The notes under the pieces: generated by a model
What the model saw: only the letters and a program-made list of their open reading frames with translations
What the model was told of the DNA's origin: nothing
Database searches by the model: none
Origin: Druceiella hillmani
Lineage: Eukaryota; Arthropoda; Insecta; Lepidoptera; Hepialidae
NCBI GenBank assembly: GCA_039881145.1
Contig: JAYKKI010000088.1
Coordinates: 3,348,501 to 3,412,500 of the forward strand
Direction: 5' to 3'
Length of the DNA stretch: 64,000 nucleotides
Shown: one piece after another, positions 34,176-44,560 of the stretch
Layout: every line of letters begins with the position of its first letter
How positions within the stretch are numbered: position 1 is the first letter of the stretch
Made by a program: the position numbers and the translations under genes

Positions 34176-34700
34176 CCTGTCTCGCACAAGTGAAACTCGC
34201 ACTACTAAGGTTCCGTACATGTTTAGGCATTTGTAAACATTTAATGTGACATTATATTTTTTTAAACTATTTACTAAATTGTAATTTTTAGAACGAAAAT
34301 ATAAGGCCTACTATATATTTCACAGAGGCATATTTAAAAAAAATATGTTTTTATGTGTTATAGTTATAACACAAATTAACATTTTTTCCTTTACCTGTGC
34401 TATAAACCTTTGCTTTTGACTAAACGTTTTGATTCTAGGTTAATGGAAAGTACCATGTAGGTTTTAATTTATTTGCGAGTGTCAAAGTATGCTGCATAAC
34501 TCGCCATATTTTTTGATTACGTTGACTTAGAAACTTGATTTTTGTACAGTACCAAGGAACCGTAGACCTGATGTTTGATATTCATTTAAACTTGATACCT
34601 CCACATATTCCTGAGAAAACGGACACACAGACGGACAACAAAGTTATCCTGTGAGGGTTCCTTTTTTTCCTTTTGAGATACGGAACCCTCACGTTTCATG
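34176..34700 (+). mobile_element. Dispersed element family X, most complete copy
   Basis: Contains all family landmarks in order: ACTCGCACTACTAAGGTTCC, TTTAGGCATTTGTAAACATT, GGCCTACTATATATTTCACA, GATTACGTTGACTTAGAAAC, TTGATACCTCCACATATTCC, GACACACAGACGGACAAC and the 3' end GTGAGGGTTCC, CTTTTGAGATACGGAACCC. Length is ~525 bp. No frame remains open across it. Confidence 0.75.
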
Positions 34701-34989
34701 TTTGTAAAATAAAATATAGAAAGTAATTCTTGTTTTAAGCTACACTTTCATTAAAAAGAGCTACGTTGCAAGGTCTTTCTCGACTTTCAACACGAATTAC
34801 TTTGTGACAATAGAACATCAGATAATGGATGAATAAAATATTGTTTATTTCCATGCAAGTAAATGAAAATGATAATATTAACATAATAACTGATATAGCT
34901 ACGAAAAAAAAAATTCATTTGTTTACAGGAAAATTTTCAAAAATACTTTATTAAACAGCAGCCAATTAAAAAAAATTGTATACATACTT

Positions 34990-35309
34990 ACATATATGTA
35001 TGTGCGTGTGCGTGTGATGTGCGCGCGCGCGCACGCGTGTTTATGTGGTGTGTGTTTGTGTGTGTGTATGTGTTGGATGTGTGTGTAGGGTGTGTATGTA
35101 CGTATGTGTGTGCGCGTGTACATACGCGTGTGTGTGCGTGTGCTCTTGTGCATGTACTTGAGCGTATGTGTATTGTGTGGATATTCACGATCTACTCTTT
35201 AACATCTTTCATTCAATAGCACATTCAAAATCTTAAAAAATGTCCGAATTTCCACAATGGTGTACGTATGTGTGCGTGTGTGTGTGCGTGTGGGATATAT
35301 ATTTATATA

Positions 35310-35350
<41 letters not shown>
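34990..35350. repeat. Duplicated (GT)n / (GC)n / (AT)n microsatellite region
   Basis: 35000-35180 is a long GT-rich tract containing an alternating purine-pyrimidine GCGCGCGCGC segment at 35020-35037. A second GT then AT tract lies at 35267-35356. After each tract comes the same flank (GATCTACT, TTTAACATCTTT, ACATTCAAAAT, TTAAAAAAT; 35190-35245 and 35360-35420), so the flank and its microsatellite are duplicated at about 170-bp spacing. Short frames on both strands (T-H-R and V-C rich) are only repeat read-through. Confidence 0.85.
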
Positions 35351-35356
<6 letters not shown>

Positions 35357-35644
35357 TCGTGATCTACTTTTTAACATCTTTAATTTAACACCAACCACAT
35401 TCAAAATTTTAAAAAATACTTTTGGAAATTCGGAATTTGATTTTTTTGAAAATTCGGAATTTCCAAAATGGCGGCTTTCGTCAAAATCGAACTTAAATCG
35501 AGTAGTGGCGCAACGAATGTGCCTGCAAAATTCCGTTGAATTGTATTGAGTTTTACTGAAAATTTCGTGTTACAATGACACGCACATACAGCCGATCGGC
35601 CCAACTCTACTCAAATGTAACACTACTTTACTAAGCCTAATTAT

Positions 35645-35831
35645 AGTTAAAAACCTGTAAAGCCTGAGTAGATCTCGCAAGGGTTCCGTACACATTTAGG
35701 CACTTCTAAACATTTAATGATACGTAATATTCCCAATTAAACTGCTTACAAATATTAATTTTCCACAATGTGAATATGTTACAACTATATCTTCCACAGA
35801 TGTAAAAATATATTAATTATATAAATGTATA
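35645..35831 (+). repeat. Family X fragment, 5' part, interrupted by a MITE
   Basis: GATCTCGCAAGGGTTCCGTA, CACATTTAGGCACTTC and TTCCACAATGTGAATATGTT follow the family order. The copy stops at the TA where the MITE begins. Confidence 0.65.
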
Positions 35832-36255
35832 CACGGTATCCGGGAATAAATGTCGGACAGAGAAAGACGTTATTCCTTAACTAAAAAATAGTAAAATTTA
35901 AAAGATGACTTTTTTTCAGAAAATTCAAAATAATATTCATAATTATTTGTCTTCAGAAAATTCAAAATAATATTCATAATTATTTGTCATCTTTTTCGTA
36001 CACATGATACTTGCGCACATTATTCAGCGCCGCTCGGGAGTATAACTCGCGAATAGCTGCGAAGTCATCTGGCTGCCCGGGAAAGCACCGCGCTCCAGGC
36101 AATTATTGGGTGTATTAAAAAGAGTTATATGTAATATTTTTTTGCACTCAATTAGAAAAAGGGCGTATTTTACGTTCGATTTCAACGACAATTCATTCCT
36201 TTATAGCCAACGGATAGCGCCTTTCTTTATCCGACATTTATTCCCGGACACTGTG
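35832..36255. mobile_element. Tc1/mariner-type MITE, 424 bp
   Basis: Terminal inverted repeats of ~45 bp. The left begins CACGGTATCCGGGAATAAAT and the right, read inward, CACAGTGTCCGGGAATAAAT, both continuing GTCGGA. Each is flanked by a TA dinucleotide (35830-35831 and 36256-36257), the target duplication typical of Tc1/mariner elements. The interior holds a tandem 36-bp duplication (TTCAGAAAATTCAAAATAAT..., 35929-36000) and a GC-rich patch, and no transposase. It is therefore non-autonomous. Confidence 0.85.
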
Positions 36256-36294
36256 TATATCGTCTCAAGAATTATCGTCTCAAGAATCGTCGTC

Positions 36295-36500
36295 GTCGCC
36301 GTGGTGTGTTGGGTTGATCGCAAGGCATACGGCCTTAGACGATGCGACGCACCGCGGCGACCCGGGTTCGATTCCCGGCCGTTCGTCGAACGGGGCTGGA
36401 CTGGTGTTGTGGTTGGCTGTAAGAGATTGCTCTTGTAGCAATAAGTCCGCCATATGTATCAATTAGATACATTAAAGTAGATAAATAAATAAATAAATAA
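36295..36500 (+). mobile_element. tRNA-derived SINE, copy 2
   Basis: Aligns throughout with 18693-18895. The box B GGTTCGATTCC is at 36365-36375, the body contains GGGGCTGGACTGGTGTTGTG and GTTGGCTGTAAGAGATTG, and the tail is (TAAA)n. It lies ~40 bp after the MITE and directly follows CGTCGTCGTCG. Open frames across it on both strands reflect its GC content and are not genes. Confidence 0.85.
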
Positions 36501-36737
36501 GAATTAGAAATAGTTGCTTTCTGGATTTTTTCTTTTACTCGTTCTATAAAACCCCTCATCATACCAACTGTCATTATTGTAGGTCGATCCTAAAGAACGT
36601 AAAAAGAAATTGTGAAATATTCCACTTCAAAATAATGGGTAATGTGTCTTCTTGTCCTTTACTTATTTAACACGATGCATTTTAAAAAAAAATTATTGAT
36701 ATAATTTTTTCAAACTCGTAATCTGTACATTTTCAAT

Positions 36738-37603
36738 GGGTGTTTTTTTGGAGGGTATACAACTTTAAAATGAAAAGAAAAAAAAAACAGGATAATGACT
36801 ATGGTATTTGCTTTCCTGAAAAGTTAATTATATACTATTCGTGTTTAAATATTATTTCAAGTATACGGGTGCCGCAGCCGGCTCAAATGAAGTGGGATCT
36901 GGAATTCCAATTCTCAACCACTTTTTCGAGTAGTTGGATCGTATATTGGCAATAATGCGAATATTTTCTTCCAAGTGGTCCAAGGTAGAGACTTTACATA
37001 TTCCCCCAGAAAATAATCCATAGTTGTGATATCACGTGATCGAGGAGGCCAATTCACGAGGGAATTACACGAAATTATGCGCTCATCAAACGTTTCCGTG
37101 TTCCGTACTGTATGGCATGTTGTACCGACTTGTTGAAAACAAAGCTCTTCAACATTAATGCCATTCAATTTGGGAACAAAACCGTCAGTAATACTGTATC
37201 TAAAGACTGTAAAGTTCTCGCCGGCAAAATCTTTGAAGAAATACGGGTCAATGATTTCACTAGTTTATAAAGCAGACCAAACAGTGACTTGTGGTGGATG
37301 TAACGGCGTCTCAATGATGGCATATGGATTTTCTTCAATTCCAATCCGGCAATTTTATTTATTGACATTGACATTAAACCAAAAATGAGCCACACCGCTG
37401 AACAAATTATTGATCGAAAAAATGGTCAAGAATTGGACATTTATATTGCGCTTCATTGGAGCCAGCTACGAAGCCCATATGCATGAAGTCATATTTAAAC
37501 ACAAATGACACGTAATTATCTTTACAATGAAGCTAATATACGGCCATTACTATGAGTTTTATCCTTTTTTTATTTTAAAGTTGTATAACTCTAAGAAATA
37601 CCC
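36738..37603 (-). mobile_element. DDE transposon, internally deleted, copy 2
   Basis: Ends are GGGTGTTTTTTTGGAGGGTA at 36738 and its complement form ending TAAGAAATACCC at 37603. The long TIRs (~190-210 bp) include ATTCTCAACCACTTTTTCGA on the left, matching the copy at 22296-23726. No LINE is nested here. About 866 bp, consistent with the other copy minus its 559-bp LINE and its duplicated 8 bp. Confidence 0.8.
36914..37400 (-). pseudogene. Transposase remnant (DDE type), copy 2
   Basis: On the minus strand the protein reads HFWFNVNVNK, a stop, NCRIGIEENPYAIIETPLHP, then PQVTVWSAL. After a frame break it continues with MNGINVEELCFQQVGTTCHT, in which the second catalytic aspartate of FQQDGA is replaced by valine, and LVNWPPRSRDITTMDYFLGE. 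The N-terminal DNA-binding domain is absent, as in the copy at 22390. Stops, a frameshift and the lost catalytic residue mark it as inactive. Confidence 0.8.
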
Positions 37604-37964
37604 ATGATACCCCTAGGTATGTACGAAAATCTCGTAGTACGAAGAAAGGGTATTTGTAAAAAATGCTCATGCAGATAGCTCATATAAATATATATCCTAT
37701 CTATAGCAAAGACATGAAGTTCTAGAATTTTTGTCTTTTTGGACCTCAAAAAGAAAAACGGAATCCTTATCCACTAGCGTGTTTGTCTATCTGTCTGTCA
37801 TAGCCGTTTTTATGATAAACCGCTTGAGGAAGAAACTTATAACTAAAAAAAATTTAATTAAATTTGAAAAATGTGTAAAAAATAGGACCTCTCCCAACCC
37901 TATCTGCCCCTCCTACTTCCGAGATTACTGAACAAAACTTATGAAAAATAGCGTTTTCAGAAGC
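37604..37964. other. No recognised feature
   Basis: AT-rich DNA. A 66-codon plus-strand frame at 37731-37931 has no recognised domain. Confidence 0.45.
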
Positions 37965-37968
37965 AAAT

Positions 37969-38051
37969 GTTGTAAGAAAAATATGCAAAGGTTGTAGGAA
38001 AACTACGCAAAGATTGTAGGAAAACTACGCAAAGGTTGTAGGAAAACTACA
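37969..38051. repeat. Minisatellite, 22-bp unit, ~4 copies
   Basis: The unit is GTTGTAGGAAAACTACGCAA plus AG, starting at 37991, 38013 and 38035, with a weaker copy before. Each unit contains the small inverted repeat GTAG...CTAC. Confidence 0.9.
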
Positions 38052-38149
38052 GCGAGGATTCTAGATGTCTTCTTTTTTGCAGTATGTACCATGTTTTTAC
38101 GTCTGAAAGGTACAGTATGCAACATATTTACATTGTGAAAAATTAATAT

Positions 38150-38240
38150 TTGCAAGTAGTATGTGCTCTTAAAACAAAGTACCCTAAAATATTTGTAAGT
38201 GCCTAAATTTGTACATAATTCCCGTAGTACAAGTTCTATT
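38150..38240 (-). repeat. Family X fragment, 5' part
   Basis: The complement reads GAACTTGTACTACGGGAATT, ATGTACAAATTTAGGCACTT and ACAAATATTTTAGGGTAC, in family order. Confidence 0.6.
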
Positions 38241-38494
38241 CGTCCGCGACAGATTTTTTGTATGTTTATTTGAGTTCACATCGTATAATAAAAAAATTAA
38301 AGATTTCAATAGAACTTTCATTTTTATATAACTGAGTTTCCTGAATAACATACAATTATAAACCTTAGCGTCAATGTCGAATTTAATTATTCTCTGCTAT
38401 TTATTATGCTTCAAAACTTACCCTGGTTAATAATTTACCCTCCTGCTAAAACTACCCTATAAATTTAATTTGTGGCATTAAAATCATCTCTATA

Positions 38495-38690
38495 TGTGCC
38501 TAGAAGCAATGTTAAGCCGAAAAGGGGTGATAGATCTGATCATGACTAGACAGCTGACAAAATTTGATCATAATGAAAATATATTGTTTTTCTAGATATA
38601 GACACTTCTAAAATTCTTAAAAATCTCTACTCTGGGTCGAAGTCTTGGGTTCCACTTCTACAAATTAAGTCCATTTGTTAATTAATTTAC
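38495..38690 (+). repeat. Dispersed repeat family V, fragment 2
   Basis: Starts GTGCCTAGAAGCAATG then TTAAGCCGAAAAGGGGTGAT, matching 20961. ACTTCTAAAATTCTTAAAA has a counterpart near 21036. Confidence 0.5.
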
Positions 38691-38730
38691 CGTTAAATAT
38701 ATCTACATAACAGGTTCTTTAAACTAATTA

Positions 38731-38825
38731 AGACGTTTTACGACAAATGTTATGAATTTTTGAAAACAAAATTCAAAAGTTTACTATTTAGGATTTCGTA
38801 ACATTCGTCATAAAATTTTAACTGT
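38731..38825. repeat. Inverted repeat
   Basis: ACGTTTTACGACAAATGTTA (38732) and the complement of TAACATTCGTCATAAAATTT (38800) form ~27-bp arms with several mismatches around a 35-bp centre. Confidence 0.6.
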
Positions 38826-38858
38826 TCATGTTGTAAAAAATACTATTCAGATATAACA

Positions 38859-38906
38859 GGTTAGGTTAGGTTAGGTTAGGTTAGGTTAAGTTAGGTTAGG
38901 TTAGGT
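38859..38906. repeat. Interstitial telomeric tract (TTAGG)n
   Basis: About nine tandem copies of the insect telomere pentamer TTAGG with one variant (TTAAG) around 38887. It is embedded in ordinary AT-rich DNA with dispersed repeats on both sides. No telomere-specific LINE is recognised next to it. Confidence 0.9.
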
Positions 38907-39709
38907 TTTCATAAGTTAGCATATATAATTCAAAAATCGTGATGGTAAAAATCTTACTGTCTTTGAATGTAAAATACTCGTAGAAAGACATTGTCACTTA
39001 ACCACAGAAGGTACCTATTTTGAGGTCATTGCTCTATGCTGGAATTTTCGTGTAAATGTTTTTTTTTTCAATTATTTTTACCTGTAAACTATATGACATA
39101 CTTCTAATGGAAGCAATAAGATTAATTTAACATTAACCATACTAAAGAATTTAGTAAAAGATATCGTCTTTCAAAAACTGTTCTTATTTATTTGTTAAAC
39201 AAGAAAAATCAAAATTGATCGACAACGGCTATGATATATAACTAAGCAATGGTTGTTTTGAAGAACAAGTTGTTTTGATCACGCATGTCAGATAGAACGT
39301 GACACCATCGTGTTATCATGCTCACTCCCATAGAGAGTATTTATTCAGGTATATTATTATAAAAAAATATAAATAGATATTCAGGTTACAGAGCTATGTT
39401 AATATATGTGAGGTGTAGTCTTGAACCCGGATAAGTACAAAGCTTTGTGGATACAGCAGCAATGAAATTGGGGAATGGAGGAAGTCATTTTGTCCGATTC
39501 ATATTCAAATTCATCATCTATCTTGGATGTTGGGAACATGACATCTTTTACGCGAGCAGAGCGGCGGAAAAAAACTACAGATATACTTTTTATTTTAGTT
39601 AGACAAAGATACTCGTATTTTCGAAATCTTCATACAAATAAAAAATTATTAAGAACATTTCCATATTTGTATCTTAACCTTCTTGTGTGATTTGTATTTT
39701 TGAAGTGAA
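38907..39709. other. No recognised feature
   Basis: AT-rich. A 71-codon frame at 39475-39690 (SDSYSNSSSILDVGN in its first third) has no recognised domain. Confidence 0.4.
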
Positions 39710-39838
39710 AACTTCTTTAGGCGCGTTAAGCGATTTTTGGTAGGGGAAAATCGTATGAGTTTGCATCACTGACATGCTAATGTTAACAGTATATTTGTAG
39801 CTATGAGTATGACGTGTTACGCTTGTCCGGCAGTGAAA

Positions 39839-39900
<62 letters not shown>

Positions 39901-40640
39901 AATATATGTACGTATATATATATATGTAACGTCTACTGCTCTTGCAACACATATACACCAACACCCACACATTATATATACCCGACTGTATATGCGCGCG
40001 TTGGACGCTTTTGGGATGGGTAAAATTTTGTGAGTTCACGTCACCGACATGCTGCAATAGTAAATAGTAGCATATCTGTAGCTATGAGAGTGATGTGTTG
40101 TGCAATATTAGTGTTGTGTATAATTCATCAAATTCACTTTACTTGTTCTATACGAAGTTAACTACATGGAAATCTCAATGCGTGTATACTGTGAATTGTT
40201 TAAATTATGGTTTAGTTTGATTATTATTTAAATTGTTTAATTTGTTTAATTTATTTGTTTTTTTTTATTTTTTATTTATTTGTTATGTATTATTTTATTT
40301 ATTTGTTTTATTTATACTTAAATTGTTTAATTTTAGGATCACTATGCAGACAACAGTGAGTACTGAATTTATTAATATTTTTAAATAGAACAACGAATAA
40401 AAAAACAAAGCATTTTTGGGGTTGAAAAATTTTATTTTATTTATTTTTTATTTTTTCAATATTTGACCTCGGCAATACATCATCCAATGAGTATTTCATA
40501 GTGGCTAAGGAGTTATCTTCAAAGCGTGGTAAAACATACTTCTAATTGTTCGATAATATTTTTGTTGGGGATTTCGGAATTAAAATTTTTATAAAATTTT
40601 ATAAAACCACTGTTATTTCATAATTTTAAATTGTCTCTTC
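39710..40640 (+). mobile_element. Dispersed repeat family Y, extended copy
   Basis: It holds the block GTCACCGACATGCTGCAATA preceded by GGATGGGTAAAATTTTGTGA, and a more diverged first copy of that block at ~39735-39815. An (AT)n microsatellite (39841-39886) lies between the two. The downstream part (GGATCACTATGCAGACAACA, then TTTGACCTCGGCAATACATC) matches 33165-33480 in inverse orientation. No protein frame remains. Confidence 0.65.
39841..39886. repeat. (AT)n microsatellite inside family Y
   Basis: About 23 AT dinucleotides followed by GTATGTGTGTGTG. Confidence 0.95.
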
Positions 40641-40758
40641 CGTCGGCAGTCTCCATGATTGCTTATGTTTTTTATGCGAAAGCGTTTTATTTAAAAAAAA
40701 ATTGTATGAATCGTAAAATATTTTACGTGATTAATACATGTATATAATTTATATACAT

Positions 40759-40759
<1 letters not shown>

Positions 40760-40807
<48 letters not shown>

Positions 40808-40808
40808 A
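40760..40808. repeat. (AT)n / (GT)n microsatellite
   Basis: About 19 AT units pass into GTGTGTGTG. Confidence 0.95.
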
Positions 40809-41213
40809 CTTATTAAACTGGGTGAGAAATTCACGAGTCCTGGAAATCATCATTGCATACTCCATTTTCGAGGGAAAATCGTGTGAAAACGAATATATAA
40901 AATCAATCAAGGGAAATTGGTTCAAATGTTGAGTTTGCACTAGGCAATGGCGCGCCTCCATAGAAAATTATTCATTTTGACGTCCTTTTTAGATAAATAT
41001 CTATACATACCTAGTATATAGATGCACAGTTCTGAAATATAAACTTAAATGTTCAAGTTATTATATACGTACATAAATTCCATATTTAATAGAAGTCTTT
41101 TAAAGAAAACCGATGATTTATTTAGGAAAACAAAAACAACTTGATCAATTATTAGCAGTGTGGCCGAATTTCTATTCAGAAAATTAGATAAGACGAATTC
41201 TACATAAGCCAGT

Positions 41214-41395
41214 AAATAAGAGTGCAGTCCAGTCATATACGATTGATGGCTATTACAATTTTTATTAAGCGAAAACTTTGTTTTCGCTATACTAAGAATA
41301 AAACTAAGATTTCGTTTAACATAGAAAACTAAGATTTCGTTTAACATCAATTGCAATAGCTATCAGTCGTATTTAATTGGACTGCATTCTTATTT
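41214..41395. mobile_element. MITE-like inverted repeat, ~182 bp
   Basis: Arms of ~47 bp: AAATAAGAGTGCAGTCCAG continuing to TGGCTATTACAATT on the left, and its complement form (AATTGCAATAGCTATCAG to GGACTGCATTCTTATTT) on the right. The centre holds a duplicated 23-bp phrase (AAAACTAAGATTTCGTTTAA at ~41300 and ~41326) and a small GCGAAAAC/GTTTTCGC stem. No target duplication could be defined. Confidence 0.75.
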
Positions 41396-42129
41396 GTTGG
41401 TCTGTTTAGCTCATTTAACATGAAACCATAGGTTTATACTTTTAAAATGAAATATTTTTAACACAATACACAAGTTATTTTATATCAACATATCAGAATT
41501 GTGACTGGATCAAGCCAAACACTAGCGAACTAGTTTTGAATATAAAAGCCAATGATTACGAAATAATAATTACGTTGAAACATGGTTCCAGTCAAGTATA
41601 GGTGACACTGAATTTATTGATGATAGCTATACCGTGTTTCGACATGATCGTGATATTTTCTGTAATCGTACGTCGGTGGAATACGGTAGTTGACTCATTC
41701 TAAATTTTGATATTTTTCGTACAATATTGTGAAATATAAATTAATTAAAAACCAGTTTTGAAAAAATTTTCAAAAATTGATTGAAAAATAAGCCAGTTGT
41801 AGGCTTCTAAATTTGAAGATACGGATAGAGTTGGGTATATCCCTGTCTCTTTTTCTCTCTTAGATTATAATGTGCAATATTAAAAATGACTTCACAACAC
41901 AGTATTGCCGTCCTTTTTTAAAGGTTAAATTTAAACTTTTATAACTCGGTCAATTTTTGAAATTATTAAAAAAATGTTTAACTCTTCGTCAGCTTGTGCC
42001 TTGAAATTATGATTAATTAAATAAAAAAGATTTAATCACATACCCAATTATCGCTGCATGGCAAAAGTTCTTAGAAAATGTTATTTTTAATGTGAAAGTA
42101 ACAATTTAAAAGAAATATATATTTGTCTG
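41396..42129. other. No recognised feature
   Basis: AT-rich DNA without frame or repeat. Confidence 0.5.
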
Positions 42130-44560
42130 CGAACAGAAAGTTTGTGCTGCACAAATGTGCCGTTTATATCCAAACATTTTTTTAACCTTCAATATCAGAT
42201 TTATTCAGAAAATTTAGGCAAGTATTTGATCATAATAGGTGACTACAATATTCCATCTCTGGACTATAAGTTTGTAAAAAATTGTGCCTACAGCACTACC
42301 AAAATCATCCTTGATCCCAAGATCAACCTTTTCATCAATGCAATGTCATTTACACAATTGCATTGCAATATCATTTACGCAATTGCATTAGCTTAATTAT
42401 CTTAAAAATTCTGATAACACAACTCTACATCTCACAATGTGCAACTGTAGTTGTAACCTCACAGCAACGGATCTATTATTTCGTAAGGATCAACATTATC
42501 CATCTTTCTAGTGCATACTCGATCGCCATACCGATGCTACAAAGAAAAAAGCAGATCTTTCCAAATATAATTTTTGTAAATATGACTACGATACAATTAA
42601 CGTGGTACTGGAATTAGTAGATCGGGCTAGCGAGTTCAATCTTCTCACAGCTAACTGTGACATCTACTGCTCTGGCACCAGACTGGCGCATGCGAAGCGG
42701 CCTGCGAACACGTATACATATATACACCAACACCCGGCACATTGTACATATCAGACTGTATGATGTGCGCATTGGACGCTTTTTGGATGGGTAAAATTTT
42801 GTGAGTTCGCGTCACCGACATACTGTATTAGTAGTGTATCTGTAGTTATACGAGTGACTTATTGTGAAACATTAGTGCTGTGTATATCTATATAAGTAAA
42901 GTGAAATTAACTACGTTGAAAGTTCAATGTGTGTATACTGTGCTTTAATTGCATTATTATTTTAATTGTTTAATTGTTGGATCACTTTGCAATACAACAG
43001 TGAACACTAAATATATTAATATTTTTTTGTTAATAATTTTCTCACAACTAACTGTGACGTGGATAAATTCTACGGAATCGTTTTAAATTTTGTTAATAAA
43101 TTTATGCAAAAAAAACGGGAAATATCTATCTCTGTACTCTCCTTCCTAATAAGACAGAAGTAAAATTTCTCTGTTAAAAGAAAAAGTACTGTAACTTGTC
43201 AGACTACCTAGAATTCTCTAAATCAGAAACCGTTTTAAGAAAGTATCACGGTACTATTTCAGTTGCTACATTCTTAACACTGAGAAACTCATAAATAGCT
43301 ACATAAAATTGTACACATTACACCGATACTCAAGACTAGCCTTTATTTGTGCTGCAGAAAGCTACAGACAGAAGACCGACAGAAAGCTACCGATTTCATC
43401 GACAATATCAAAGCTTTTCCAAAGAGTAGTTCGTGATAAGACATACCCTATTTAGCATCACCATATTAGGGAAAAGAATGGATTTTTCTATAATCGATTA
43501 ACACTAACCGATTTCCTCGTATATTCAATCTCTTTTCAAATCAATGGATTCCAGAATGCGGGTCGATTTGACGATTCGACGACGATGATAATCTCATTTT
43601 ATTGAAAAGACTTGCTTTTAATGGTATCAAGGGTGGTTTGCTTCATTGGTTTATTACTTATCTTATCAGCAGGCAACAACCGGTTCAAATTAACGATTTT
43701 ATACCATTGTGTGTACCTGTAATTTCAGGAATGTAGCGAAGTTCTATACTTGCTCCTTTTTTATTCCCAATCTTTATAAATTACTTCAGTAACTATTTCA
43801 AATATAAAAAGTTCATGTCATACGCTAATATTGTTTAGGTATTTTCAAAAATAAAAAAAAACTACACTAATCGCATTAACTTATAGAAAGATCTTAATAG
43901 GTTCGATGCGTAGGTACTGAAACACCAACAAAATACACTTAGTTGCAATAAGTGTAAATCAACCACTTTTTATAAAAATGAGATAGTCCATTCATATCTC
44001 TGACTATTGGTGTTATTTCACTGCAGTTCGTTCTTAATGTACGTAATCGTGGGCTTATTTTCGATTCCAAATGACATATGTGTGCGAAGCAAATTACCAC
44101 GTGGGCCTATGCCTTATTGGGTTTCGTGTTGAGAGCTGCTAAACCCTTCATGAAGATGAGAACGTATCGCATTCTTTACACAGCTCTTGTCCAGTCTCAA
44201 CTTGAGTATATTGTTGCAGTTTGAAATCCTTACTATAACTACCTATTCTAATATGATTGAATAGGTACAAAGGCGGTATACATAAATCCACTTTTGAATA
44301 CCGCTTCAACACCCCTAAACATGTCTATGCTATGCCAATTTTGCTGTTTAAATGCGTCATGCCATATACAAGGTGTATTGCACTGGGATTAATAGTGCTA
44401 TTCAATATCTGTCATGACCGATACGATTGTCCAGATATTGTGAGCCATCTGCCGGTATTCACGCGTCACTTCGTAGACTTTGTGGTGATTGTGTTAAGCT
44501 GTTCCATTCTGTCATTTTCTCTAGTTTGTCATCCCAATAGAAACTGTTAATTTCTAGAAC
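42130..44560 (+). pseudogene. Jockey-like LINE polyprotein, decayed
   Basis: Endonuclease remnant: YLIIIGDYNIPSLDYK at ~42222-42270, matching the GDFN-P box of apurinic endonucleases. A linker follows with FCKYDYDTINVVLELVDRAS, FNLLTANCD. The reverse transcriptase part at ~43605-43830 reads LLKRLAFNGIKGGLLHWFIT, YLISRQQPVQINDF, then SGM followed by a stop where SGVPQGS is expected, LAPFLFPIFINYF, and YANI in place of the catalytic YADD. The C-terminal part near 44110-44225 reads YALLGFVLRAAKPFM and LVQSQLEYI, as in these elements. There are many stops, frameshifts and a lost catalytic aspartate pair, so it is inactive. It is split by family Y at 42662-43038. Confidence 0.8.
42662..43038 (+). 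mobile_element. Family Y copy nested in the LINE, with 20-bp target duplication
   Basis: TTCTCACAGCTAACTGTGAC at 42642-42661 reappears as TTCTCACAACTAACTGTGAC at 43039-43058 (19 of 20 match), and the LINE frame continues across it (NLLTANCD to DVDKFY). The insert begins ATCTACTGCTCTGGCACC, contains GGATGGGTAAAATTTTGTGA and GTCACCGACATACTG, and ends AATATATTAATATTTTTTTG. A long target duplication and a T-rich end fit target-primed insertion, so Y may be a non-LTR retroposon. Confidence 0.8.

Noticed and set aside
34923..35219. T/H/R-rich and V/C-rich frames as proteins
   Set aside because: Both strands of a GT-rich microsatellite give such frames. There is no other support.
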